Origin: an uncultured Tenacibaculum sp.
GTDB taxonomy: Bacteria > Bacteroidota > Bacteroidia > Flavobacteriales > Flavobacteriaceae
NCBI RefSeq assembly: GCF_947498805.1
Contig: NZ_CANMLT010000008.1
Location: 62,001-126,000 of the forward strand
Length of the DNA: 64,000 bases
Direction of reading: 5' to 3'
The notes under the pieces were generated by a model. The model did not search any database. It worked only from the letters and a program-made list of their open reading frames with translations, and had not been told where the DNA came from. Positions 1 through 7,669 of this stretch are shown piece by piece (within the stretch, counting starts at the first letter, position 1; the number at the start of each line of letters is the position of its first letter). Both the position numbers and the translations under genes were made by a program.

Positions 1-1500
1 TGCAAACGGACAAGCAACCTTAACTGTAGCGAATATTGATAATGGAAGTACAGATAATTGTGTAATCGCTACAAGAACGCTAAATAAAACAAGTTTTACT
101 TGTACAGATATTGGTGTAAACACAGTAACATTAACTGTAACAGATGCTTCAAATAATCGTTCAGACGCTACAGTAACGGTAACTGTTGTAGATAGCATTG
201 TACCAATAGTAGCTGTACAAAACATTACAGTGCAATTAGGAACTAACGGACAAGCAAACATTACTACTGCTGATATTAATAATGGTTCGTCTGATAACTG
301 TGCGATAAGCTCAATGAGTTTAGATAAAACAAACTTTACTTGTAACGATTTAGGAGCAAATACAGTAATATTAACTATTGAAGATACTTCTGGTAACCAA
401 AATACAGCTACAGCAACGGTTACGGTAACTCAAAATCCGAATGCACAATTAGCAGCTGTAACACAAAATATTACAGTTCAGTTAGATGCAAACGGAAGTG
501 CAACCATAACTCCAGCACAAGTTGATAACGGATCAGGAAGTGGATGTAACAGTAATCCTACATTAAGTTTAGACAAAACAACATTCGATTGTTCTAATAT
601 TGGAACGAACACAGTTACTTTAACAGCAACAGATTCTGGTACAAGTGCAACAGCTACAGCAACTGTAACCGTTGAAGATAAAATGGCTCCAACAATAGTA
701 GCACAAGATTTCACCCTACAATTAGATGCAAACGGACAAGGAACATTAACTGTAGCGAATATTGATAATGGAAGTACAGATAATTGTGCAATCGCTACAA
801 GAACGCTAAATAAAACAAGTTTTACTTGTACAGATATTGGTGCAAACACAGTAACATTAACTGTAACAGATGCTTCAAATAATCGTTCAGACGCTACAGT
901 AACGGTAACTGTTATAGATAGCATTGTACCAATAGTAGCTGTACAAAACATTACAGTGCAATTAGGAACTAACGGACAAGCAAACATTACTACTGCTGAT
1001 ATTAATAATGGTTCGTATGATAACTGTGCGATAAGCTCAATGAGTTTAGATAAAACAAACTTTACTTGTAACGATTTAGGAGCAAATACAGTAACATTAA
1101 CTGTTGAAGATACTTCTGGTAACCAAAATACAGCTACAGCAACGGTTACGGTAACTCAAAATCCGAATGCACAATTAGCAGCTGTAACACAAAATATTAC
1201 AGTTCAGTTAGATGCAAACGGAAGTGCAACCATAACTCCAGCACAAGTTGATAACGGATCAGGAAGTGGATGTAACAGTAATCCTACATTAAGTTTAGAC
1301 AAAATAACATTCGATTGTTCTAATATTGGAACGAACACAGTTACTTTAACAGCAACAGATTCTGGTACAAGTGCAACAGCTACAGCAACTGTAACCGTTG
1401 AAGATAAAATGGCTCCAACAATAGTAGCACAAGATTTCACCCTACAATTAGATGCAAACGGACAAGGAACATTAACTGTAGCAAATATTGATAACAGAAG
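1..1500 (+). repeat. 726-bp tandem super-repeat inside the adhesin gene
   Basis: The segments beginning at 1, 727 and 1453 align at an exact 726-bp offset (242 codons). Copies 1 and 2 differ at roughly ten positions, mostly transitions. The third copy stays similar for about 75 bp and then diverges into the terminal, non-identical units. Copy number upstream of the window is unknown. Confidence 0.9.
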
Positions 1501-2215
1501 TACAGATAATTGTGCAATCGCTATAAGAACTTTAGATAAAACCAGTTTTACTTGTAGTGAATTAGGTGCTAATACAGTTACTTTAACAATTGTTGATAAT
1601 TCTGGAAATACAGCAAATGCCACAGCTACAGTAACTGTTGTTGAAACAGTAGCACCAACTGTTATTACTCAAAATATTACAACAGCTTTAGATGCCAACG
1701 GAAACTTAAATATTACTCCACAGCAAATTGATAATGGAAGTAGCGATGCATGTAGCGGAATAGCAGCAATGAGCTTAGACAAAACATCGTTTAGTTGTCC
1801 TAATTTAGGAGATATAACAGTAACCTTAACAGTAACTGATAATAGCGGAAACAGCGCTACAAAAACAGCTGTTGTAACTATAACAGGACTTGATGAAGAT
1901 AATGATGGAATCTCAGATGCATGTGATAGTAAAGAAATTGTTTTAAGCAAAGGTTTTTCACCAAATGGAGATGGAGTAAATGATACTTGGGTAATAGAAA
2001 ATATAAATAATTATCCGAATAGTAAAATAGAAATTTTTAACCGTTGGGGAGAAAAAATGTATCAAGTTAATAATTACCAAAACGACTGGGATGCAAAATC
2101 AAACCAAAGAGGAGGTAGTAACGAAAAATTACCTGTAGGATCATACTTATATATTATTAATTTAAATGAACCTGGTTTTGGTACAATTCAAGGTTGGTTA
2201 TATATAAACTACTAA
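2..2215 (+). CDS. Giant HYR-like repeat adhesin, 3' part, with type B T9SS sorting domain
   Basis: The reading frame is open from the window edge, so the true start lies upstream. The protein is a chain of about 80-residue beta-sandwich units resembling HYR/Ig-like modules. Each has two cysteines and motifs such as DNCAI and LTVTD. Three units form a 242-residue super-repeat that recurs at 726-bp spacing with about 1% difference. The C terminus (from FSPNGDGVNDTW to GWLYINY) is the gliding-motility-associated CHU_C/type B sorting domain, which sends proteins through the type IX secretion system to the surface. A PorP/SprF gene follows 26 bp downstream, the pairing seen for SprB-like adhesins. 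Role in surface adhesion or gliding is inferred from the family. Confidence 0.9.
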   Translation, partial: ANGQATLTVANIDNGSTDNCVIATRTLNKTSFTCTDIGVNTVTLTVTDASNNRSDATVTVTVVDSIVPIVAVQNITVQLGTNGQANITTADINNGSSDNCAISSMSLDKTNFTCNDLGANTVILTIEDTSGNQNTATATVTVTQNPNAQLAAVTQNITVQLDANGSATITPAQVDNGSGSGCNSNPTLSLDKTTFDCSNIGTNTVTLTATDSGTSATATATVTVEDKMAPTIVAQDFTLQLDANGQGTLTVANIDNGSTDNCAIATRTLNKTSFTCTDIGANTVTLTVTDASNNRSDATVTVTVIDSIVPIVAVQNITVQLGTNGQANITTADINNGSYDNCAISSMSLDKTNFTCNDLGANTVTLTVEDTSGNQNTATATVTVTQNPNAQLAAVTQNITVQLDANGSATITPAQVDNGSGSGCNSNPTLSLDKITFDCSNIGTNTVTLTATDSGTSATATATVTVEDKMAPTIVAQDFTLQLDANGQGTLTVANIDNRSTDNCAIAIRTLDKTSFTCSELGANTVTLTIVDNSGNTANATATVTVVETVAPTVITQNITTALDANGNLNITPQQIDNGSSDACSGIAAMSLDKTSFSCPNLGDITVTLTVTDNSGNSATKTAVVTITGLDEDNDGISDACDSKEIVLSKGFSPNGDGVNDTWVIENINNYPNSKIEIFNRWGEKMYQVNNYQNDWDAKSNQRGGSNEKLPVGSYLYIINLNEPGFGTIQGWLYINY

Positions 2216-2241
2216 AAAAATCAATCTAAAATAAAATACAA

Positions 2242-3126
2242 ATGAAATTATATAATATAAAATATACACTTGCTTTATTAGTAATAATGGTATGTGTCAA
2301 AGTACAAGGACAACAAGATCCGTCATTTACAATGTATAACCTAAATATGAATATCATTAACCCAGCTTATGCTGGGGCTAATGATGGGTTAGAATTAACA
2401 ACATTAATAAGAGGGCAATGGGTAGGTATAAAAGATGCGCCATCTACCCAAACACTATCACTATCTTATCCTATAGGTAAAAATGTAGGTTTAGGGTTAT
2501 CTATTGTAAACGATCAAGTATTTGTAACCAAAGAAACAGATGTATATGTTGATTTTTCTTATAAGTTAAAATTATCAGAAAGTAATACTTTATTTTTAGG
2601 ATTAAAAGCAGGAGCTACTTTCTTTAATACAGATTTAAATTCATTAAATATTAACGATCCACTTTTTAATCAAAATGTAAATCGTACTAATCCAAATTTT
2701 GGAGCTGGGGCATATTTAAAAGGAAAAAATTACTATGCAAGTTTATCAGTTCCTGTTTTATTGCAAAGTAAAAGATATGAAAAAGAAGGAAACGTAGTTA
2801 CTTCTGCTTCTGATAAACCACATATTTATTTAGGAGCTGGATATACATTTGATTTACAAGGTGAGTATAAATTAAAACTAACACCATCGTTTATGACACG
2901 TTATGTTTCTGGTGTTCCTCTTTCTGCAGATTTAACTGCCACAGTAAGTCTTTTAGATAAAGTAGAATTTGGTGTATCTCACCGATTAAAAGAATCTTTT
3001 AGTGGTCTTTTAATGTTTCAATTTATTAAAGAGTTTAAATTAGGATATGCCTATGAACATGCTACTAACGATATTTCGACCTATAGTAGCGGTTCTCATG
3101 AATTTGTTTTTAAGTTTAGTTTTTAA
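2242..3126 (+). CDS. PorP/SprF family type IX secretion membrane protein
   Basis: A 294-residue outer-membrane protein with a signal peptide ending near VQGQQ, followed by the family hallmark MYNLNMNIINPAYAGAND. The remainder alternates as in a beta-barrel and ends in an aromatic residue (KFSF). PorP/SprF proteins assist export or surface attachment of a partner carrying a type B C-terminal domain. The partner here is the adhesin that ends 26 bp upstream, and the two are probably co-transcribed. Length is normal for the family (about 300 residues). The ATG at 2242 directly precedes the signal peptide, so the start is secure. Family assignment is firm; partner specificity is inferred from adjacency. 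Confidence 0.93.
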   Translation: MKLYNIKYTLALLVIMVCVKVQGQQDPSFTMYNLNMNIINPAYAGANDGLELTTLIRGQWVGIKDAPSTQTLSLSYPIGKNVGLGLSIVNDQVFVTKETDVYVDFSYKLKLSESNTLFLGLKAGATFFNTDLNSLNINDPLFNQNVNRTNPNFGAGAYLKGKNYYASLSVPVLLQSKRYEKEGNVVTSASDKPHIYLGAGYTFDLQGEYKLKLTPSFMTRYVSGVPLSADLTATVSLLDKVEFGVSHRLKESFSGLLMFQFIKEFKLGYAYEHATNDISTYSSGSHEFVFKFSF

Positions 3127-3151
3127 AAGGTAATTCCCTTTCCCTTTTTTT

Positions 3152-3180
3152 AAAGCCCAGTTGTAATGACTGGGTTTTTC
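3152..3180 (+). terminator. Terminator of the adhesin-PorP unit
   Basis: The arms CCCAG (3156-3160) and CTGGG (3170-3174) pair and are flanked by AAA and TTTTT. The hairpin lies 25 bp after the PorP stop codon. Confidence 0.75.
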
Positions 3181-3200
3181 TATTTTACTGATTTTTCCCT

Positions 3201-3840
3201 TCAAAAATTCTCAAAAACAGACTTAACATCATTAACCTTTGCTTTGTTATCAACTTGATGATACATGTTAAAGGTTTTTAAATCTTTGTGACTACTGATA
3301 CTTATAATAGTTTTATCAGCAATACCTTTATTTCTCATTATTGTTATAAAAGTTCTTATTGCTGTATGAGTTGAAATACGTTTATAAAATAGTTTAATAA
3401 AAGTTTTCTATTCTACCCCTTTAGTTCTTGTATATTCAACCTCATTGGTAAATCCCGTTTCCTTTAAAATATCTTTGATATAATCATTATACTTTTGATT
3501 AGACATAAGTGGTAGATTACAACTATACTTCTCCAATATTGATTTAGATATTGACATCAAAGGAACTTTCCTATTCGGTTTAGAGCGATTTTTTTCTTTT
3601 TTCAAAACAATACAATCATTATTATTAATTGTTCTTTTATTTACTCTTTTTAATTCTCCATAACGCATCCCAGTTAAACACTGAAAAATAAAAAACATCT
3701 TTAATTTTATTTAGCTTTTTATCTTCACAACTAAAATTATAGGGAGTTTTAATCTCCTCAAAGCACAAAGCTTCTTCTCTGGTTAAAAATCGTTTAGGCT
3801 TCTTAAAATCAACAAACTGTATAACGTCAGCAAAAAGTGA
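3201..3840 (-). pseudogene. Broken tyrosine recombinase (integrase) remnant
   Basis: Read leftward from about 3840, the frames spell an integrase catalytic domain: KRFLTREEA, then CLTGMRYGELK (with the first catalytic Arg), HTAIRTF, and a final SSHKDLKTFNMYHQ containing the nucleophile-type Tyr. It is broken in three ways: a frameshift near 3700, an in-frame TAG just after KGVE near 3407, and replacement of the catalytic HxxR arginine (HTAI instead of HTAR). The N-terminal half is missing. The longest intact piece is a 96-codon ORF at 3408-3698. It resembles, but is not a recent copy of, the intact recombinase at 4494-5774. Confidence 0.85.
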
Positions 3841-3927
3841 ACTTGATATAGTTATTATTTTAAAACACTATTAATTTAGTGTTTGTGTCTTCAAAATTAG
3901 ACTCTATTTTAATGTCTTATTCGTAAT

Positions 3928-4345
3928 CTAATTAATTTTATAAGTAGCACCGATATAATTAGCCCTTAATTCTTCTGAAACTTGTTTAAAAGTTTCATAA
4001 AGTAAAGGAGGCGAAAAGTATCTATTTAATTAATCATCAGGTAACTCTCTAACAGTTCTGGTTATTATACCCCTTTACTTATAGATCAACCTAAACCTGT
4101 ACTAGAAGCTATCTCTGACACCCTAAAACCTCCAGAATGATATCTTAAATTTATAGAGAAACTAATGTCCTTAGTTCCAATAGAAGTAATAGAGTATCCT
4201 TATACTTTGGTATACCAGTATTGAGAGAAACTGGTGTCTCAAAAAAATTACCTAAACTAGACAAATCAGTTGATAGTGGTACAATTTTAGGTAATTCTTG
4301 CGTATACAAGAACACAGATAATAGCATTAAAACAATACTTAACAT
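3928..4345 (-). pseudogene. 5' remnant of an RHS/YD-repeat protein gene
   Basis: The first frame encodes a signal peptide (MLSIVLMLLSVFLY) and the typical mature start of Bacteroidota RHS proteins: SSLGNFFETPVSLNTGIPKY. The match then moves to another frame with TKDISFSINLRYHSGGFRV and GLGWSISKG-like text, and to IITRTVRELPDD before a stop. At least one frameshift and several stops separate these pieces, and nothing of the YD-repeat body or C-terminal toxin remains. RHS proteins are large secreted or surface proteins that often carry polymorphic toxins. The leftmost limit is approximate. Confidence 0.75.
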
Positions 4346-4493
4346 AGCTTTTCCATAAAAAAATATTTGAATCTGCAATTTACTTTTTACTGTTCCAAAT
4401 ATATAAGGTTATATCAAATACTTAAACCATAAAAAAACATTTCTTGTCTTTTTTTAAACTTACTACGAAATAAACAATATCATGCTTCAAAAA

Positions 4494-5774
4494 CTAAGCC
4501 CACATTTTAGTCATAAAATCTTTAACTGTATCTTGGTTTGTCTTTTTATATTTTAATAATGTATCTGCTTTTTTTATCCCAACTATCTTCATAATTATGT
4601 GATCTGGCACCCCTTTCTCTGAAGACAAGGTTATAAAAGTTCTTCTTGCTGTATGACTACTTACTAATTCCCATTTATCATAATATTGTGTAACCTTTGA
4701 TACTCCTCTATAAGTAGTTTTTTTGACCTCAGCATTTATTTCAGCTTGTTCACAAACCTCTTTAATGTAATCATTGAACTTCTGCCCTGATATTTTGGGA
4801 ATCTTCCAATCGTATTTATCTAAAAGGTTTTTAAGTTTATCATGTAATGGAACAAAACTCTCAACAACTGTCTTTTGTGACTTCTTTATAATCATATCAT
4901 TTTTAACATCTGCTTGTTCAAAAATAGAATAATCTGAAAAACGTTGTCCTGAATACACTCCTATCAAAAAAACATCTCTTACACTTTCTAATCTTTCTTC
5001 TTTTAATCTTACGTTTTCTAATTTTTGCACCTCTTCTTCTGTTAGATGAATATCATCTGTATCATACCCTTTTACAGGATTTTTTAAATTAGGTATTTCT
5101 ATCTTATAATTTTCTTTTACCCATGTTAGAAAAGTAAATAGAAAAACAATATGTCTTTGTAGTGAATTATCATTATAACCAACCTTCCCTACTTTAGTTT
5201 TTATACTTCTTGCCTTCTCTTTATTTACTAACCTAGGAAAATCACGCAAAAAACCGCAATATGCATCTAACCAACTACTATTAAGGTCTTTAAAAACTGT
5301 CATTCTATTTCGATAGTCATCAAACAAAATAATCTTTTTCATTAAGTTAGTATACTTTATCTTCCAATTCTTAGTAACTGCTCCATTTTGTTGTTTACTA
5401 TCTATAAATGATTGAATAGCTTCACTAATAATTTGTGATAATTCAATATCTAATAAAGCGTCCTTGTATTTAAACTCTTTATCAAAAATTAACTTTAATT
5501 CTTCTTTAAGTAAATTTTTATTCTTTATCTCATAATGAACAATTGTATCATCCAACAAATCCTTATAATTATCTAAAACAAGAGATATTTGTTTAGACTT
5601 TTTACCCACTCCTCCTCTTTTTAATTTTGGATAACGAGAGTTTGAATCCCAATCGGATGGAAGTATTTTTTGACCTGTACTATACTTAAAGTTCTTCCTC
5701 TCTGATTTTAAATGATATATTAAATAAATTAACGTAGGTTTAATTGACTTTGGTTCTTTTAAATAAAAATACAT
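4494..5774 (-). CDS. Tyrosine-type site-specific recombinase / integrase
   Basis: A 426-residue integrase of the Bacteroidota mobile-element type. It has an Arm-type DNA-binding N terminus (about 1-110), a SAM-like core-binding domain (about 120-230) and a C-terminal catalytic domain. Catalytic residues visible are Arg in SGQRFSDYS, Lys in the KKSQKT beta-hairpin, HTARR (HxxR), and Tyr in LLKYKKTN. The usual second His of the active site (GH before the Tyr) is replaced in VGIKKAD. The gene lies next to a tRNA-Asp 3' fragment at 5936-5953, which fits an integrase that uses a tRNA-Asp target; this link is inferred. A TATATTTG promoter box lies just upstream. Confidence 0.9.
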   Translation of the reverse strand: MYFYLKEPKSIKPTLIYLIYHLKSERKNFKYSTGQKILPSDWDSNSRYPKLKRGGVGKKSKQISLVLDNYKDLLDDTIVHYEIKNKNLLKEELKLIFDKEFKYKDALLDIELSQIISEAIQSFIDSKQQNGAVTKNWKIKYTNLMKKIILFDDYRNRMTVFKDLNSSWLDAYCGFLRDFPRLVNKEKARSIKTKVGKVGYNDNSLQRHIVFLFTFLTWVKENYKIEIPNLKNPVKGYDTDDIHLTEEEVQKLENVRLKEERLESVRDVFLIGVYSGQRFSDYSIFEQADVKNDMIIKKSQKTVVESFVPLHDKLKNLLDKYDWKIPKISGQKFNDYIKEVCEQAEINAEVKKTTYRGVSKVTQYYDKWELVSSHTARRTFITLSSEKGVPDHIIMKIVGIKKADTLLKYKKTNQDTVKDFMTKMWA

Positions 5775-5788
5775 TTTATTTTTTGTTA

Positions 5789-5796
5789 CAAATATA
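5789..5796 (-). promoter_or_regulatory. -7 promoter box of the integrase
   Basis: On the minus strand TATATTTG matches the Bacteroidota TAnnTTTG box, 15 bp before the ATG. No clear -33 TTTG lies at the usual 19-21 bp spacing. Confidence 0.45.
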
Positions 5797-5935
5797 CATA
5801 AAGGGGAATATATAGGGGAAACAAAATATATTTTTAAACTAATTTAAAAGAATCAAAAAAAAACATAAAAATCAATAATTAAAAGGCTATTGTTTACGAT
5901 TTTAAAAACAACATACAACCTCGAACAATAATTAA

Positions 5936-5953
5936 AAGTCCCGTCCAGACCGC
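5936..5953 (+). other. tRNA-Asp 3'-end fragment, putative attachment (att) scar
   Basis: AAGTCCCGTCCAGACCGC matches what I recall as the T-arm and acceptor 3' end of flavobacterial tRNA-Asp. No tRNA body lies upstream in the window. A strong terminator follows at once, as it would after a real tRNA gene. This fits the chromosomal 3' half left when an element integrates into a tRNA gene, with the element extending leftward from here. The tRNA identity is from memory and was not checked by search. Confidence 0.6.
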
Positions 5954-5986
5954 AAAAAGCTCTTCAAATTTTTTGAAGAGCTTTTT
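5954..5986 (+). terminator. Strong hairpin terminator after the tRNA fragment
   Basis: A perfect 15-bp stem (5954-5968 with 5972-5986; core GCTCTTC/GAAGAGC), 3-nt loop and T-run. It starts at the first base after the tRNA-like segment, so it was probably the terminator of the original tRNA gene. Confidence 0.85.
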
Positions 5987-6117
5987 CTTTTTACACCTAA
6001 TTTATTTATCGCTACTGAATAGGATTTAAAACGAAATAGCACCATCTAGATTAACCAGACAATGCCATTTCTTACATTCAAACCCTATAAAATAAAAACG
6101 TTTAAAAAATTCTACAT
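5987..6117. other. Intergenic spacer without visible gene
   Basis: With 5775-5986 this forms a 343-bp non-coding stretch between the integrase and susD. Beyond the integrase promoter, tRNA fragment and terminator listed separately, I see no gene or clear signal here. Confidence 0.6.
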
Positions 6118-7659
6118 TTAATTAACTTCATTATTATTATTTATCTCCGAAAGTGGTACTGGTAAATACGCATGATCTGCAGTACTAAACCCAGTTCTTC
6201 CTGCTGCTTGCATCGCTTGATCTAACATTCCCCATCTTCTCAAATCAAAGAACCTAACCGATTCTAATGACAACTCCATGGTTCTTTCATGGATAATTTG
6301 CTTTCTTACATCCTCCTGAGTGGTAGCCGTAATGGCTGGCATTAACCCATGTTTTGATCTAATTTCATTTATCAATGGTATCGCTTGTGAAGTTGATCCT
6401 GCCTCATTCAATGCTTCAGCATACATCAACATGACATCTGCATAACGCATTAATGTAACATTCAATCCTATATAGCTATTATTCCACACATAATTAGGCA
6501 ACCATTTTCTATAATACACCTTACCAGCATTTGTACTATTGTATTGCCAATCCATTAACTGATCCCATGTATACCCTTGCATTCTTGGAGTAGCGGCATC
6601 ATTATAATAATCATCTCTAAAATAAAGTGTTCCATAAAGTCGATTATCATACAAACCATTCGTTGCAATTTTCCCCTCAGATTTCATAACCGTTTCTAAT
6701 GCTTTCGTAGCTTCTAAACCACCCCAGCCACCTATTGACCAATCTCCAATAAATGCATGTAAACGGGTAGCATTCCACGAAGTAGCATCACCAGTTTTAA
6801 ATTGTAATTCAAAAACCGATTCAGAATTGTTTTCATTCTCTCCATTAAACAAACTAAAGTAATCACTCACCAATGAATAACCACCAGTACTTCCATCTAC
6901 TACAGGTTTAAAAGCATCTATTGCATTTTGAATATCTGACGATTCAGCTGATGTAGCATCTCCTGCTTTATGTAAATATGCCTTTCCTAAGTAAGCCAAA
7001 GCCGCTCCTTTCGTAGCTCTTCCAACCTCGGTTACTCCTTTATCAGAAAGCATTGTAGCTGCATTTTTAAAGTCATTTATAATCACAGCCCAAGCTTCTG
7101 ATCTTGTAGACAACGCCATATCTAATGTAGTAGCTGTTGGAGACTCTTCTCTTATAATTATTTGATCAAATAATGTTAATAATTTAAAGTGATAATACCC
7201 TCTTAAAAATGTAGCCTCTCCAATAATTTGCTTTTTCTCAGCATCGGTAATCTGATCAGGAGTCATTTGCCCCACTTTCGTAATCACCTGATTTGCAAAG
7301 TTTACACCTCTATAATTAGTATCCCACAAAACCTTTATGAAAATATGTCCATTTGTATAATTAAAATTGAAAATAGACATCCAGTGCGCGTAGTTAGCAG
7401 CATCCGGACCAGGCAAAGAATAATCTGACCTAAAATATTCAACTACTGGTCTTCCTTCTTGCCAACCATCCCAAAAATTACTTCTTGATTCTAATTCAGA
7501 ATACGCCGCCGTTAAACCTTCTTTTGCATCTTTTGCATTTCTCCAAAAAGAAGCCGAAGTTAATTCATCCGGTGATTTCTGATCTAAAAATTCATCATCA
7601 TTACACGACATTAAACCTGTAATTAATGCTATTGCTAAAATTTTATTAAAAATTCTCAT
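6118..7659 (-). CDS. SusD/RagB family nutrient-binding lipoprotein
   Basis: A 513-residue surface lipoprotein with lipobox LMSC (Cys 19) after a short hydrophobic signal. The SusD pattern is clear: NDDEFLDQKSPDELTSASFW near the N terminus, a TPR-like helical middle (GEATFLRGYYHFKLL), and the C-terminal RYADVMLMYAEALNEAG, IHERTMELSLESVRFFDLRRW and YLPVPLSEI. SusD proteins cap a SusC transporter and bind the glycan or peptide to be imported. The gene is 10 bp downstream of its susC partner. The C terminus ends right after LPVPLSEINNNNEVN, a few residues shorter than the common ending. The substrate cannot be read from the sequence; the neighbouring galactose genes suggest a galactose-containing glycoconjugate. 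Confidence 0.95.
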   Translation of the reverse strand: MRIFNKILAIALITGLMSCNDDEFLDQKSPDELTSASFWRNAKDAKEGLTAAYSELESRSNFWDGWQEGRPVVEYFRSDYSLPGPDAANYAHWMSIFNFNYTNGHIFIKVLWDTNYRGVNFANQVITKVGQMTPDQITDAEKKQIIGEATFLRGYYHFKLLTLFDQIIIREESPTATTLDMALSTRSEAWAVIINDFKNAATMLSDKGVTEVGRATKGAALAYLGKAYLHKAGDATSAESSDIQNAIDAFKPVVDGSTGGYSLVSDYFSLFNGENENNSESVFELQFKTGDATSWNATRLHAFIGDWSIGGWGGLEATKALETVMKSEGKIATNGLYDNRLYGTLYFRDDYYNDAATPRMQGYTWDQLMDWQYNSTNAGKVYYRKWLPNYVWNNSYIGLNVTLMRYADVMLMYAEALNEAGSTSQAIPLINEIRSKHGLMPAITATTQEDVRKQIIHERTMELSLESVRFFDLRRWGMLDQAMQAAGRTGFSTADHAYLPVPLSEINNNNEVN

Positions 7660-7669
7660 GTTGTTTGTC

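Noticed and set aside
1..1500. Regularly spaced repeats as a CRISPR array
   Set aside because: The repeat unit is 726 bp, in frame and protein-coding, with no short repeat-spacer structure.
478..1950. Three long minus-strand ORFs of 93-169 codons within the adhesin repeats
   Set aside because: They are antisense shadows of the repeated coding sequence; they repeat with the same period and have no family features or promoter.
5936..5953. Complete tRNA gene
   Set aside because: Only the T-arm and acceptor 3' part is present; the preceding 70 bp do not fold as a D-arm and anticodon arm.
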